A stretch of 64,000 bases of DNA from the NCBI RefSeq assembly GCF_000285835.1, contig NZ_HE978603.1:186516-250515 (forward strand), read 5' to 3'. Positions 16,099 through 26,550 of this stretch are shown piece by piece. Source of the stretch: Brevibacterium senegalense (GTDB lineage: Bacteria > Actinomycetota > Actinomycetes > Actinomycetales > Brevibacteriaceae). The notes under the pieces are model-generated. The model did no database searches, was not told the origin of the DNA, and saw only the letters and a program-made list of their open reading frames with translations. The stretch's first letter is position 1. Each line of letters opens with the position of its first letter. A program made the translations under genes and the position numbers.

Positions 16099-17399
16099 AA
16101 GTCGTTCGGCGCGTACGGCGCCCGCTCCAGGGCCAGCAGTCCGCGGGCCCTCACGGCGGCCTCATCGGAGGCCTTCGTGATCCGGCCTGCGCGGGCGAGG
16201 ACGACGGGGTCCGCACCGCCCAGGTACAGGGAGCCCAGCTCCGGCACACCCATGCGCAGGTCCGCCGCGCGGCCCTCCGGAGAGTCGGAGGAGTCAGCGA
16301 TGCGCTCAACAGTGCCGGCCCTGCCGTCCGAGCGGAGTCGGTAGACGCCCTCGGCATGGTCCATGTCGTCGCGGACCGCCAGCGTCAGCTCACCGGCGAC
16401 GGAGTACGGACGCGCCTCGAGTGCGTCGACGACGTCGAGGATCCGCAGCCACATGCCGTCGCTCTGTCCGGTGATCTTCACCCGCCGCGGGTCGGTCAGC
16501 AGCCACGGCAGCGGCGACTCCTGCGCAGAGTAGCCGAAGCGGACGCGCTCGACCAGGTCGACGGCCCCCAGGAACGCCCACAGCGAGGCGTAGGCGGCAT
16601 CGGATGCGGCGACGAAGTCGAGCACCTCGAGAGTTGCCGGGGCGACGTCCCAGCCCGCGAAGCGGTAGCTCACGTAGCCGTCCGGCTCGCCGTGCTCGTC
16701 GTAGTGGAGGGCGGCCCGGGTGGAGGGGTCCGCCTCGTCCGTCGTGAGGTTGAGGTCGCCCGAGGCCACATCGACGAGGACGCGCTGACGTCCGGTGGCG
16801 CCCGGGGACTTGTGCTGGAAGCGCTCGTAGAGCTGCGGGCCCAGGTCGCGCAGGACGTGCGGGTCGACCATCTCGACGCGCCGGTCGGGCTCGACGGCCA
16901 TCGCGAAGCCCGCGCGGGTGTCGACCTCGACCTCGTTGTACCAGGTGGCCGCACCGAAGCCGAAGCGGCGGTAGATGCTGCCCTCAGTCACGGTGAGCGC
17001 CGCGAACGGGTAGCCGGCCTCGGCGGCCTTCGCCAGGTTCGCGGTCATCATGCTGCGCAGCAGACCGCGCCGGCGGTGGGTGGGTCGTACCGTCACCCAC
17101 GTGATGAGGTGGGCCGGCACCAGGACTCCCCCTCCCACGTTCATCGTCTTCTCGAAGTGGGCGAACGTGGCGACGGGGATCGTGGGGTCCAGGGCGAGGG
17201 CAGGTGCGCTGTCCGCATAGACAGCGGTGAAGACGCGCTCATCCGCGATCGCCCGCTGTGTGCGCTTGAGGAGCTTCTCCCCCTCGACGCGCTTGTCGTG
17301 GAAGCCGGCGCGCACCGCCTGCATGTACGCCGTCGTGCGCTGGTCGGGGGCGCCGTCCTCCAGAGCCGGTTCAAATGTCTCGAAGCGGTATTCGGTCAC
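16095..17399 (-). CDS. Eis-like GNAT N-acetyltransferase
   Basis: 434-residue protein with the three-part Eis architecture: an N-terminal GNAT domain (LITWVTVRPTHRRRGLLRSM carries the acetyl-CoA-binding V-x-P..RRRG pattern), a second degenerate GNAT domain with FGFGAATWYNEVEV, and a C-terminal sterol-carrier-like domain (about 320-434). Eis proteins acetylate amines on aminoglycosides or protein lysines using acetyl-CoA. The GTG start is 8 bases after TATACC and lacks a ribosome site, giving a leaderless transcript. Faces away from the OsmC unit's promoter and lies downstream of ilvC's terminator on the same strand. Confidence 0.9.
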   Translation of the reverse strand: MTEYRFETFEPALEDGAPDQRTTAYMQAVRAGFHDKRVEGEKLLKRTQRAIADERVFTAVYADSAPALALDPTIPVATFAHFEKTMNVGGGVLVPAHLITWVTVRPTHRRRGLLRSMMTANLAKAAEAGYPFAALTVTEGSIYRRFGFGAATWYNEVEVDTRAGFAMAVEPDRRVEMVDPHVLRDLGPQLYERFQHKSPGATGRQRVLVDVASGDLNLTTDEADPSTRAALHYDEHGEPDGYVSYRFAGWDVAPATLEVLDFVAASDAAYASLWAFLGAVDLVERVRFGYSAQESPLPWLLTDPRRVKITGQSDGMWLRILDVVDALEARPYSVAGELTLAVRDDMDHAEGVYRLRSDGRAGTVERIADSSDSPEGRAADLRMGVPELGSLYLGGADPVVLARAGRITKASDEAAVRARGLLALERAPYAPNDF

Positions 17400-17407
17400 C
17401 CGACCAG

Positions 17408-17413
17408 GGTATA
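17408..17413 (-). promoter_or_regulatory. -10 box of leaderless eis-like transcript
   Basis: TATACC on the minus strand, 8 bases before GTG 17399. Confidence 0.55.
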
Positions 17414-17455
17414 GCACCGTCGCGACGCGCGGTGGGTCACACGCCGCCGGACGCG

Positions 17456-17487
17456 GAGCGCCCCGCACCGGTGGGTGCGGGGCGCTC
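17456..17487 (-). terminator. Terminator of the ilvBNC operon
   Basis: GAGCGCCCCGCACC ggtg GGTGCGGGGCGCTC, perfect 14-bp stem, 38 bases past the ilvC stop. Confidence 0.8.
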
Positions 17488-17525
17488 GGCTCGTCGATCC
17501 GTGTCAGGGATGGGACACGGGGGGA

Positions 17526-18605
<1,080 letters not shown>

Positions 18606-18645
18606 CTAGTACGGGCCGGTCTCAGCCCGAAAGGGTGTCTCGAAA

Positions 18646-19152
18646 TCAGCGTCCGGAGCGGTCGGTCATGGACTTGGGCCCACGTCCGATCGCGATCATC
18701 CCGGACTGCACGATCTCCTTGATGCCGAAGGGCTCCAGCACCCGCTGGAGCGCGTCGACCTTGTCCTGCTCGCCGGTCGCCTCGACGCTCACCGCGTCGA
18801 GTCCCACGTCGACGATCTGCGCGTCGAACATCTCCACGACGGAGGCGACCTGCACCCTCGTCACGGCGTCGGCGCGGACCTTGAAGATCATGTGAGCACG
18901 GCGGACCGAGGTCTCCGGCTCCAGCTCCACGATCTTGATGACGTTGACCAGCTTGTTGAGCTGCTTCGTCACCTGCTCCAGCGGTGTGTCCGCGACGTCC
19001 ACGACCACTGTGATGCGGGACAGTCCCTCGACCTCGGTCGTGCCGACGGCCAGGGAGTGGATGTTGAACCCGCGACGGGCGATGAGACCCGTGAACCGGG
19101 TCAGCACACCGGGCTTGTCCTCGACGAGGACGGACAGCGTGTGGCGGCTCAT
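18646..19152 (-). CDS. ilvN: Acetolactate synthase small (regulatory) subunit
   Basis: 168-residue regulatory subunit that activates IlvB and makes it sensitive to valine. Begins [20 protein letters not shown], the ACT domain (1-75), followed by the C-terminal subunit domain ([21 protein letters not shown], about 85-160). ATG overlaps the ilvB stop (ATGA), giving translational coupling that fits a 1:1 complex. Length is normal for the family. Confidence 0.97.
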   Translation of the reverse strand: MSRHTLSVLVEDKPGVLTRFTGLIARRGFNIHSLAVGTTEVEGLSRITVVVDVADTPLEQVTKQLNKLVNVIKIVELEPETSVRRAHMIFKVRADAVTRVQVASVVEMFDAQIVDVGLDAVSVEATGEQDKVDALQRVLEPFGIKEIVQSGMIAIGRGPKSMTDRSGR

Positions 19153-21020
19153 GCCTCTTCCCCTTCCTCGGTCTCGCCGGAGAAGTCCGGGCGGATGTCG
19201 CGGGCGTACTGGATCTGGTCGTTGCTCACGCCGGCGGCCACCATGGGCCACACCATCGCGTCCGCCGGGACGACGAAGTCGATGACGACCGGACGGTCGT
19301 TGATCTCCAGCGCCCGGGCGACCGCGGCATCGACCTCGTCGTTGCGGGTGACCCGGATGCCCTCGCAGCCGTAGGCGTCCGCGAGCTTCACGAAGTCCGG
19401 CACCCGCACGGACTCGTGACCGGTGTTGAGGTCGGAGTGCGAGTAGCGGCCGTCGTAGAACAGCGTCTGCCACTGGCGGACCATGCCCAGCGACGAGTTG
19501 TTGATGATCGCGACCTTGATGGGGATGTTGTTGATGACGCAGGTGGCCAGCTCCTGATTGGTCATCTGGAAGCAGCCGTCGCCGTCGATCGCCCACACCT
19601 GACGGTCGGGCTCGCCCACCTTCGCGCCCATCGCGGCCGGCACGGAGTAGCCCATCGTGCCCAGGCCGCCGGAGTTGAGCCACGAGTTGGGGCGCTCGTA
19701 CTCGACGAACTGGGCGGCCCACATCTGGTGCTGGCCCACGCCCGCGACGTAGACGCCCTCCGGGCCGGTGAGCGCGGAGATGCGCTGGATGACGTACTGC
19801 GGATCGCACAGTCCCTCATCGTTGGCCTCGTAGCCCAGCGGGTAGCTCTTCCGCCAGCCGTCGGCCAGGGTCCACCACTCGGGGCGCCGATCCTCCAGCG
19901 CCTGCGCGTGGTGCTGCTTCATCTCCGACAGCAGGGCGTCGAGGACCTCGGCGGCGTCGCCCACGATCGGGACGTCCGCCACGCGGTTCTTGCCGATCTC
20001 CGCGGGGTCGATGTCCGCATGGATGACGCGGGCCCGCGGGGCGAAGGAGGCGAGGTCGCCGGTGACGCGGTCGTCGAAGCGGGAACCCACCGCGATGAGG
20101 AGGTCCGCCTTCTGGATCGCGGCGACGGCGGGGACCGTGCCGTGCATGCCGGGCATGCCCAGGTGCAGGTCGTGCGAGTCGGGGAACGCGCCGCGGGCCA
20201 TGAGGGTGGTGGTGACGGGGATGTGCGTCGCCTCCGCCAGGGCCAGCAGCTCCTCGTGGGCACCCGAGCGGATCACGCCGCCGCCCACATAGAAGACCGG
20301 GCGCTTCGACTCCGCGATGAGGGACGCGGCCTCACGGATCTGCTTGGCGTGCGGACGGTTGACCGGACGGTAGCCGGGCAGGTCCAGCTCCTCGTCCCAC
20401 ACGAACTCCAGCTCCGCCTGCTGGGCGTCCTTCGTGATGTCGACGAGGACGGGCCCGGGGCGGCCGGTGCTGGCGATGTGGTACGCCGCGCGGATGGCGT
20501 GCGGGATGTCCTTGGCCTGAGTCACCAGGAAGGAGTGCTTCGTCGCGGGCATCGTCATGCCGACGATGTCCGCCTCCTGGAACGCATCCGTGCCCAGGAG
20601 CTTGGACGACTGCTGCCCCGTGATCGCCAGGAGCGGGACGGAGTCCATCTGCGCGTCCATGAGCGGGGTCACGAGGTTGGTCGCGCCCGGGCCCGAGGTC
20701 GCCATGCAGACGCCCACGCGTCCGGTGGCCGCGGCGTAGCCGGTCGCAGCGTGACCGGCGCCCTGCTCGTGCCGGACGAGGACGTGCTGGATCTGCTCCG
20801 AGTCGAGCAGCGGGTCGTACGTGGGGAGGATGGTGCCGCCCGGCAGGCCGAAGACGGTGTCGACGCCCAGCCGCTCGAGGGTGCGGATGACCGCCTGCGC
20901 GCCGGTCATGACCTCCGGCTGCGATCGGGAGCCGCGGTGCGCGGCCCCACCCGGGGAGGGCACCGGACTGGGGGTGGGTGGTGTGACGCGTGTCGTCTGC
21001 GTCTGTGCTGGGCCTGCCAC
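19149..21020 (-). CDS. ilvB: Acetolactate synthase large subunit
   Basis: ThDP- and FAD-dependent acetohydroxyacid synthase, condensing pyruvate with pyruvate or 2-ketobutyrate at the entry to branched-chain amino acid synthesis. 623 residues with ~40 residues of Pro/Ser-rich leader before the conserved [20 protein letters not shown]. The catalytic Glu is in [14 protein letters not shown] and the ThDP-binding GDG...NN segment starts at [22 protein letters not shown] start supported by GAAGGAG eight bases upstream. First structural gene of the operon, downstream of a leader peptide and attenuator. Confidence 0.97.
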   Translation of the reverse strand: MAGPAQTQTTRVTPPTPSPVPSPGGAAHRGSRSQPEVMTGAQAVIRTLERLGVDTVFGLPGGTILPTYDPLLDSEQIQHVLVRHEQGAGHAATGYAAATGRVGVCMATSGPGATNLVTPLMDAQMDSVPLLAITGQQSSKLLGTDAFQEADIVGMTMPATKHSFLVTQAKDIPHAIRAAYHIASTGRPGPVLVDITKDAQQAELEFVWDEELDLPGYRPVNRPHAKQIREAASLIAESKRPVFYVGGGVIRSGAHEELLALAEATHIPVTTTLMARGAFPDSHDLHLGMPGMHGTVPAVAAIQKADLLIAVGSRFDDRVTGDLASFAPRARVIHADIDPAEIGKNRVADVPIVGDAAEVLDALLSEMKQHHAQALEDRRPEWWTLADGWRKSYPLGYEANDEGLCDPQYVIQRISALTGPEGVYVAGVGQHQMWAAQFVEYERPNSWLNSGGLGTMGYSVPAAMGAKVGEPDRQVWAIDGDGCFQMTNQELATCVINNIPIKVAIINNSSLGMVRQWQTLFYDGRYSHSDLNTGHESVRVPDFVKLADAYGCEGIRVTRNDEVDAAVARALEINDRPVVIDFVVPADAMVWPMVAAGVSNDQIQYARDIRPDFSGETEEGEEA

Positions 21021-21121
21021 GATGGGCTCCTTCGGTGATCGATTCCCTGATGGGCGTCTGGAGCGACGCCCTCATGTCCCGCCCTGCCTGTGCGCCGCTC
21101 CCCGCCCGGGGTGCCTCGCAC

Positions 21122-21152
21122 AAAAAAACGCCCTTCCGTTCTGGAAAGGGCG
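21122..21152 (-). terminator. ilvBNC attenuator (intrinsic terminator with T-run)
   Basis: On the minus strand a GC-rich hairpin (CGCCCTTTCC / GGAAGGGCG, one bulge) runs into seven T residues, between the leader peptide stop and ilvB. It is the only hairpin in this window with a clear T-run. CGCGCGG at 21151-21157 can pair with CCGCGCG at 21187-21193 inside the leader gene, a plausible antiterminator that would disrupt the terminator base. Confidence 0.85.
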
Positions 21153-21175
21153 CGCGGGACGTCGTCAGTCGACAG

Positions 21176-21223
21176 CTACGGGGTCACCGCGCGCTGGGTA
21201 ATGACGACGAGAAGGACGTTCAT
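21176..21223 (-). CDS. Branched-chain amino acid leader peptide
   Basis: A 15-codon ORF, MNVLLVVITQRAVTP, ending TAG 24 bases before the attenuator stem. Seven of its 15 residues are Val, Leu or Ile, including the run VLLVVI. This is the expected design of an attenuation leader: ribosome stalling on scarce Val/Leu/Ile codons changes RNA folding so that transcription reads through into ilvB. No strong ribosome site is visible before the ATG (GTACTGTCTCACCC). Too short to be recovered by length-based gene finding. Confidence 0.82.
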   Translation of the reverse strand: MNVLLVVITQRAVTP

Positions 21224-21287
21224 GGGTGAGACAGTACACAGCGGCGGGCGCGGAATCGAATCGCACAGCGATTGGTCTCACAGCCTG

Positions 21288-21295
21288 AGATAGTA
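21288..21295 (-). promoter_or_regulatory. Candidate -10 of the ilv operon promoter
   Basis: TACTATCT on the minus strand about 65-70 bases upstream of the leader peptide; adjacent to the inverted repeat TCTCA-cagcc-TGAGA (21276-21290). No good -35 is visible. Confidence 0.4.
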
Positions 21296-21383
21296 GGACA
21301 TCAGAGTTTGGACGCTCGGGGAGCACGCGGGCGCCCGTCGACGAGGCGCCGTCCGCGCCCTCCCCTGGCGCCTCCCGCCCCGG

Positions 21384-21389
21384 TAGGCT
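21384..21389 (+). promoter_or_regulatory. -10 box of leaderless rlmC-like transcript
   Basis: TAGGCT, 8 bases before ATG 21398. Confidence 0.6.
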
Positions 21390-21397
21390 TGACCGCG

Positions 21398-22786
21398 ATG
21401 CCCACTCCCCCGCCCGCGCGCACCCCGGTGGCCATCGGCTCCACCGGGATCCCGTCCGATCCGCCGCCGCTGCCGTGCGCCCACTACGATGCGGGCCGCT
21501 GCCGCTCGTGCACGCTGCTGCCGGTCCGCACGCGCACCCGGATCGACGACCTGCAGGAGCAGCTGTCACAGTTGCTGGCCCCGTTCGCGCAGGCTGCCCC
21601 TCCCCAGGACGCCGACTCCCAGGCCGTCCCGGTCCAGGACGCACCCCACCTCTCCCGCGCCCCCTCCCCCTGGCGGGCGCCCGTCCGCAGCCCGGAGGCC
21701 GGCTTCCGCAACAAGGCGAAGATGGTCGCCGGCGGCACCGCGGAGGCTCCCACGTTCGGCCTGCTCGACGAGGACGGCCGGGGCGTCGACCTCTCCGACT
21801 GCCCCCTCTATCCCCCGCCGATCCGGGCGGTGCTCACGGCCCTGCCCGCGCTCATCCGCCGCGCCCAGGTCGCCCCGTACGACGTGGCGCGCCGCCGCGG
21901 CGAGCTCAAGCACGTCCTCGTGACCGCGGCGCCCTCGGGCCAGGTCATGGTCCGCTTCGTCCTCCGCACGGAGCGCCCGGTCCCCCGCCTGGCCGAGCAC
22001 ATCGCGCTGCTGACCGACGCCGTCGCCGCCGCCGGGTTCGAGGTCCGCGTCGTCACCGCCAACCTGCAGCCGGACCACGCCGCGGTCCTCGAGGGCCCCA
22101 CCGAGGTCCCGATCACCGGCGACGACGCCCTCACCGTCGTCCAGGGGCGGGTGCCGCTGCGCGTCCTGCCCCAGTCGTTCCTGCAGACGAACACGATCGT
22201 CGCTTCCCAGCTGTACCTGCAGGTCGCGGCCTGGGTGGACACGATCGCCGAGGCCCGGGCCGGCTCAGCGCCCGCCCCCGGCTCCCGACCGGACACGACC
22301 GCCGGCTCCTCATCAGCGCCCGCCCCCTTCACCGTGTGGGACCTGTTCTGCGGGGTGGGCGGTTTCGCACTGCACTGCGCGCGTCAGCTCGGTGAGGGCT
22401 CTCGTCGGGTCATCGGTGTGGAGACCTCCGCTCAGGCCGTCGAGTCCGCCACCCGCACCGCCCGCGAGCTGGGCCTCGCCGCAGAGTTCGCCACGGCGGA
22501 CGCCACCGGCTTCGCGACCGGCTTCACCACCGATGCGCCGCCGGACGTCCTCATCGTCAACCCGCCCCGCCGCGGGCTGGGCCGGGACCTGGCGCAGTGG
22601 ATCGAGGACTCGGGCATCGAGGACGTCGTCTACTCCAGCTGCAACCCGCGGACCCTGGCCTCGGACCTGGACGTCATGGGTTCGTACCGGATCGTCGAGG
22701 CCCGCCTGCTCGACATGTTCCCGCACACCACCCACGCCGAGGTCGTGGTCCGCCTGACCCGGACCCTCCCGTCGGATCGGGGCTGA
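21398..22786 (+). CDS. rlmC: 23S rRNA (uracil-C5)-methyltransferase, RlmC/RumB type
   Basis: SAM-dependent methyltransferase of the TrmA/RlmC/RlmD family that makes m5U in RNA; the N-terminal Fe-S cysteine cluster (CAHYDAGRCRSC) without a TRAM domain fits RlmC (U747 in E. coli numbering). Visible motifs: FLQTN (substrate contact), VWDLFCGVGGFALHCA (SAM-binding loop), NPPRRGLG and YSSCNPRTLA with the catalytic Cys. 462 residues, longer than the usual ~380 because of Ala/Pro-rich insertions near residues 65-90 and 290-310. Leaderless start as described. The ABC exporter gene begins seven bases after its stop. Confidence 0.9.
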   Translation: MPTPPPARTPVAIGSTGIPSDPPPLPCAHYDAGRCRSCTLLPVRTRTRIDDLQEQLSQLLAPFAQAAPPQDADSQAVPVQDAPHLSRAPSPWRAPVRSPEAGFRNKAKMVAGGTAEAPTFGLLDEDGRGVDLSDCPLYPPPIRAVLTALPALIRRAQVAPYDVARRRGELKHVLVTAAPSGQVMVRFVLRTERPVPRLAEHIALLTDAVAAAGFEVRVVTANLQPDHAAVLEGPTEVPITGDDALTVVQGRVPLRVLPQSFLQTNTIVASQLYLQVAAWVDTIAEARAGSAPAPGSRPDTTAGSSSAPAPFTVWDLFCGVGGFALHCARQLGEGSRRVIGVETSAQAVESATRTARELGLAAEFATADATGFATGFTTDAPPDVLIVNPPRRGLGRDLAQWIEDSGIEDVVYSSCNPRTLASDLDVMGSYRIVEARLLDMFPHTTHAEVVVRLTRTLPSDRG

Positions 22787-22793
22787 GGAACCG

Positions 22794-22850
22794 ATGCACG
22801 ATCTGCTGCGGTTCTGACCGGACGTCCGCCCCCGGGTCTGGCGCTACGTC
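22794..22850 (+). other. Probable original N terminus of the ABC exporter, broken by in-frame TGA
   Basis: ATG 22794 (7 bases after the rlmC stop, with GAGGAA just upstream) opens MHDLLRF, then TGA at 22815-22817, then PDVRPRVWRYV continuing in the same frame directly into the downstream ABC ORF. The segment reads like a normal exporter N terminus with a single Trp/sense-to-stop change. Confidence 0.7.
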
Positions 22851-24575
22851 GTGAGCATCCTGCTGGCGCTCGTCTCCACGGGCGTGGGCTTCTTCGTCCC
22901 GGTCCTCACCGGCGCCGCCGTCGACGGCCCCATCGCGCAACGGGACCTGAGGGGACTCACGCTGTTGGTGGCGGCGGTCGCGGCCGTGGGGCTCGTTGAG
23001 GCGGCGTCGCAGCTGATCCGCCGGACGATCACCGCGGCGATGACGGCGGAGTGGGAGGTGCTGTGGCGGCGCCGGCTGTTCGCGCACCTGCAGCGGCTCG
23101 ACGTGGCGCACCACGATGCGTGGGACTCCGGGCAGATGCTGTCGCGGGCGACGAACGACCTGAGCATGCTGCGACGCTTCGCGGCATTCGGCCTGCCCTT
23201 CATCGTCATCACGCCGTTCCTCATCGCGATCGGCGCGATCATGCTCGCGTTCATCCACCCCGTGTTCGTCGTGATCCTGCTGGTCGTGGCGCTGCCCACG
23301 ATGGTGGGGGTCGCATGGTTCTCGTCGCGGTACAAGATCGCCTCGCGCGCCGCGCAGGACGTCATGGGCGAGGTGTCGACATCCGTCGAGGAGTCCGTGC
23401 AGGGCATCCGCGTGCTCCTGGCGTTCGGCCGCAGCCCGTGGGCGACGGCCCGCTTCCGCGCGATCGTCGACCGACTGCGCGACCACGAGATCACGAAGGT
23501 CCGACTCGAGGCCTGGCTGTTCGGCGCGGTCATGGTCCTGCCGCAGCTGGCGATGGTCGGCTTCGCGATCGTGGGCGCGTGGGGCGTCGTGGACGGCTGG
23601 ATCACGCTGGGGCAGACCGTCGCAGCCCTCACGCTCATGATGTATCTGCGGATGCCCATCGAGATGTTCGGGTTCCTCCTGGGCGATGCCCTCATGTCCG
23701 CGACCGCCGCCGCCCGGTACTGGGAGCTCATGGATCAGGAGCCGCGGATCACGGACCCGGACCGCGACGGACGTCCCGCGGTCGGTGCCGCGGCGGAGGC
23801 GACGGACGCCGCACCTCGCCCCGCGCCGCAGCCCGGCGTCCTCGAGTTCGACGACGTCGTCTTCCAGCACGATGATGCGCACGAGCCCTTGCTGCGCGGT
23901 GCGACGCTGCGGATCGAACCGGCGGAGACGGTCGCGCTCGTGGGCACGACCGGCAGCGGCAAGACCGCACTGGCGGCGCTGGTCCCCCGCCTCTTCGACG
24001 TGACCGGCGGCTCCGTCCGCATCGACGGAGTGGATGTGCGGAAGCTCACCCTGTCGGACCTGCGCTCCCGCGTGGGCGTCGCGTTCGAGGAGCCGATCCT
24101 CTTCTCCGCCTCGATCCGCGAGAACGTCGCAATGGGCACGCAGGCGATCGAGGGGGCGGCCACGATCGACGAGGAGCGGATCCGCGAGGCGCTCACGATC
24201 GCGCAGGCCGCGGACTTCGTGGCCGAGCTGCCGGACGACCTCGACACGGAGGTGGGCGAGCAGGGCCTGTCGCTGTCCGGCGGACAGCGACAGCGCATCG
24301 CCCTGGCCCGCGCGGTCGCCGGCCATCCGCCGTTCCTCGTGCTGGACGATCCGCTCTCCGCCGTCGATGTGGAGACCGAGGACCGCGTCCAGCAGCAGCT
24401 GCGCACCGTCCTCGACACGACGACGGCCCTCATCGTCGCCCACCGGCCCTCGACGGCCGCCCTGGCGGACCGCGTCGCGGTCATGGATGCCGGCCGGATC
24501 GTCGCGGTGGGCGGGCACGAGGAGCTGCTGGCGACCTCGGCGGTGTACCGCGATCTCATGGGGGTGAGCGCATGA
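22851..24575 (+). CDS. ABC exporter subunit A (half-transporter, degenerate ATP site)
   Basis: 574-residue fused TM-ATPase half-transporter: six TM helices (about 1-290) and a nucleotide-binding domain (about 325-574) with Walker A GTTGSGKTA, signature LSLSGGQRQRIALARA and Walker B FLVLDDPLSAVD. The residue after Walker B is Asp rather than the catalytic Glu, so with the next gene it should form a heterodimer having one weak ATP site, like TM287/288-type exporters. GTG 22851 is the first available start after an in-frame TGA at 22815; without reinitiation the ~19 N-terminal residues before TM1 are missing. The stop overlaps subunit B (ATGA). Substrate unknown (lipid or drug type inferred). 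Confidence 0.85.
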   Translation: MSILLALVSTGVGFFVPVLTGAAVDGPIAQRDLRGLTLLVAAVAAVGLVEAASQLIRRTITAAMTAEWEVLWRRRLFAHLQRLDVAHHDAWDSGQMLSRATNDLSMLRRFAAFGLPFIVITPFLIAIGAIMLAFIHPVFVVILLVVALPTMVGVAWFSSRYKIASRAAQDVMGEVSTSVEESVQGIRVLLAFGRSPWATARFRAIVDRLRDHEITKVRLEAWLFGAVMVLPQLAMVGFAIVGAWGVVDGWITLGQTVAALTLMMYLRMPIEMFGFLLGDALMSATAAARYWELMDQEPRITDPDRDGRPAVGAAAEATDAAPRPAPQPGVLEFDDVVFQHDDAHEPLLRGATLRIEPAETVALVGTTGSGKTALAALVPRLFDVTGGSVRIDGVDVRKLTLSDLRSRVGVAFEEPILFSASIRENVAMGTQAIEGAATIDEERIREALTIAQAADFVAELPDDLDTEVGEQGLSLSGGQRQRIALARAVAGHPPFLVLDDPLSAVDVETEDRVQQQLRTVLDTTTALIVAHRPSTAALADRVAVMDAGRIVAVGGHEELLATSAVYRDLMGVSA

Positions 24576-26389
24576 GCGGGGCGACGGACGCGCAGGACTC
24601 GCGCAGTCCGCACGAGCCGGACGAACTGCCGCCGGACATCGCGGCGCGCGCCCGCCGGCTGCTGCTCGACCTCGTCCGGCCGGAGCGGACCGGGTACGTC
24701 ATCGTCATCGCGGTCATGGTGGCGTTCGGGGTCGCGAATGCGGCAGGCCCCGCGCTCATCGCGCAGGCGATGGACCACGGCATCCCCGCAGCGATCGCGG
24801 GGAACATGCGCGCACTCGTCGTCCCGATGACCCTGTTCCTGCTGCTCACGCTGCTCATCGGCGTGCTGGACTTCTGGGGCACGCGGATGACGGGCACGCT
24901 GGCGCAGCGCCTCATGGTCGCGCTGCGCCGCCGGCTCTTCGACCACGTGCAGCGGTTGGGCATCGCCTACCACGAGCGGTCGACGTCCGGCCGGCTGGTC
25001 GCGCGGCAGACGTCGGACATGGAGAACATCCAGACGTTCCTGACCGGATCGCTCGTCGAGCTGGTCGCGGGCCTGTCGATGATGGGCGCGATCGCGGTGA
25101 CGCTGCTGGTCATGGACCTGCGACTGGCGATCGTCGTGTTCCTGGGGTTCATCCCGCTGCTGTGGGTGTCGATCGCCTCGAATCGCGCGCAGCGGCGCAA
25201 TCAGCGCCGGACCCGCACGGCGATCGCGAAGGTCATCGTGCAGATCGTGGAGACGCTGGGCGGCATCCGTGCGGTGCAGTCGTTCCGCCGCGAGTCGCAC
25301 AACCTCGACCGCATCGACGCCGAGGACGACGAGTACCGCCGCGCCACCACCTCCAGCCTCTTCAACGTCGCGTGGTTCGCGGCCAGCACCCGGCTCATCG
25401 CCTCGCTGTCGACGGCGGCGGTGCTGCTGGTGGGCGGCTGGCTCGTCATGCAGGAGACCGTGCAGGTGGGGATGCTGACCGCGTTCCTGCTGTACGTGCG
25501 ACGGTTCTATGGTCCACTCGATTCTCTGGTGCAGGCGATCACGATGTACCAGTCGGCGTCCGCAGCGCTGGAGAAGGTCACCGTCGTCCTCGACGCCGCT
25601 CCCGAGGTCGTCGAACCCGCCAGCCCCACCCACCTGCCGCCGCGGGCCGGGGGCGGCCGGGCGATCGAGTTCGCGGACGTCGAGTTCTCCTACGCGGACG
25701 GCGAGACAGTGCTCCCCTGCTTCGACCTTGCGATCCCGGCGGGCCAGACGGTCGCGGTCGTGGGGCAGACGGGCGCCGGCAAGTCGACACTCGTGAAGCT
25801 GCTGACCCGGTTCTACGACCCCACCGCCGGGCGCGTGACCCTCGACGGGGTGGACCTGCGGCGGCTCGCGGATGCGGAGCTGCGCGAGTCCGCGGTCATG
25901 GTGACGCAGGAGTCCTACCTGTTCGGCGGATCGATCGCGGAGAACATCCGGCTGGGACGGCCCGGGGCCACGGACGCACAGATGCGCGCGGCCGCCGAGG
26001 CGGTGGGTCTGGCCCCGTTCATCTCCCGTCTGCCGGACGGGTATGACACGGATGTGCGCAAGCGAGGCGGGCGGCTGTCGTCCGGGCAGCGGCAGCTGGT
26101 GAGCTTCGCGCGCGCGTTCCTGGCGGACCCGGACGTGCTGGTGCTCGACGAGGCGACGGCACATCTGGACATCCCGTCGGAGCGACTGGTGCAGGAGGCG
26201 CTGTCGACGGTGCTGGAGGGACGGACGGCGATCATCATCGCCCACCGCCTCTCGACCGTGGAGATCGCGGATCGGGTGCTGGTCCTGGACCGGGGCCGGA
26301 TCGTCGAGGACGACGCGCCCGCGGTCCTCATCGAGGCCGGCGGTCGCTTCGCACGATTGCATGCCGCGTGGGAGGAATCGCGGGTCTGA
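24572..26389 (+). CDS. ABC exporter subunit B (half-transporter, intact ATP site)
   Basis: 605-residue partner of the preceding subunit: an acidic 35-residue leader, six TM helices (about 45-330), and an ATPase domain with Walker A GQTGAGKST, signature RLSSGQRQLVSFARAF, Walker B VLVLDEATAHLD and H-loop IIIAHRLST. The catalytic Glu is present here, complementing the Asp in subunit A. Followed after 160 bases by a PadR regulator on the same strand, probably the local regulator. Confidence 0.92.
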   Translation: MSGATDAQDSRSPHEPDELPPDIAARARRLLLDLVRPERTGYVIVIAVMVAFGVANAAGPALIAQAMDHGIPAAIAGNMRALVVPMTLFLLLTLLIGVLDFWGTRMTGTLAQRLMVALRRRLFDHVQRLGIAYHERSTSGRLVARQTSDMENIQTFLTGSLVELVAGLSMMGAIAVTLLVMDLRLAIVVFLGFIPLLWVSIASNRAQRRNQRRTRTAIAKVIVQIVETLGGIRAVQSFRRESHNLDRIDAEDDEYRRATTSSLFNVAWFAASTRLIASLSTAAVLLVGGWLVMQETVQVGMLTAFLLYVRRFYGPLDSLVQAITMYQSASAALEKVTVVLDAAPEVVEPASPTHLPPRAGGGRAIEFADVEFSYADGETVLPCFDLAIPAGQTVAVVGQTGAGKSTLVKLLTRFYDPTAGRVTLDGVDLRRLADAELRESAVMVTQESYLFGGSIAENIRLGRPGATDAQMRAAAEAVGLAPFISRLPDGYDTDVRKRGGRLSSGQRQLVSFARAFLADPDVLVLDEATAHLDIPSERLVQEALSTVLEGRTAIIIAHRLSTVEIADRVLVLDRGRIVEDDAPAVLIEAGGRFARLHAAWEESRV

Positions 26390-26425
26390 ACTCGGGACGC
26401 GGCGCAGCCGATCCACAGCCTCGAG

Positions 26426-26526
26426 GCATATCGTTCGGACTGTCGCAGATGTATCGTTATATATCGAGAGAGGGCGGCATCCGCCCGCTCTCCGCCTGAT
26501 CGCCTGACAGGCGATACATCGAGAGC
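26426..26526. promoter_or_regulatory. Promoter/operator region of the second padR gene
   Basis: Contains four ATCG-centred elements: CATATCGTT (26428), GATGTATCG (26448-26456), TATATATCGAGAG (26458-26470) and CGATACATCGAGAG (26512-26525). The second and fourth are a perfect 9-bp inverted pair 55 bp apart; TCGTTATATATCGA is itself a 14-bp near palindrome. This AT-rich spot probably holds the -10 and a PadR operator for autoregulation. Confidence 0.5.
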
Positions 26527-26550
26527 ACTCGCTTCGAGGATGTGGACACC

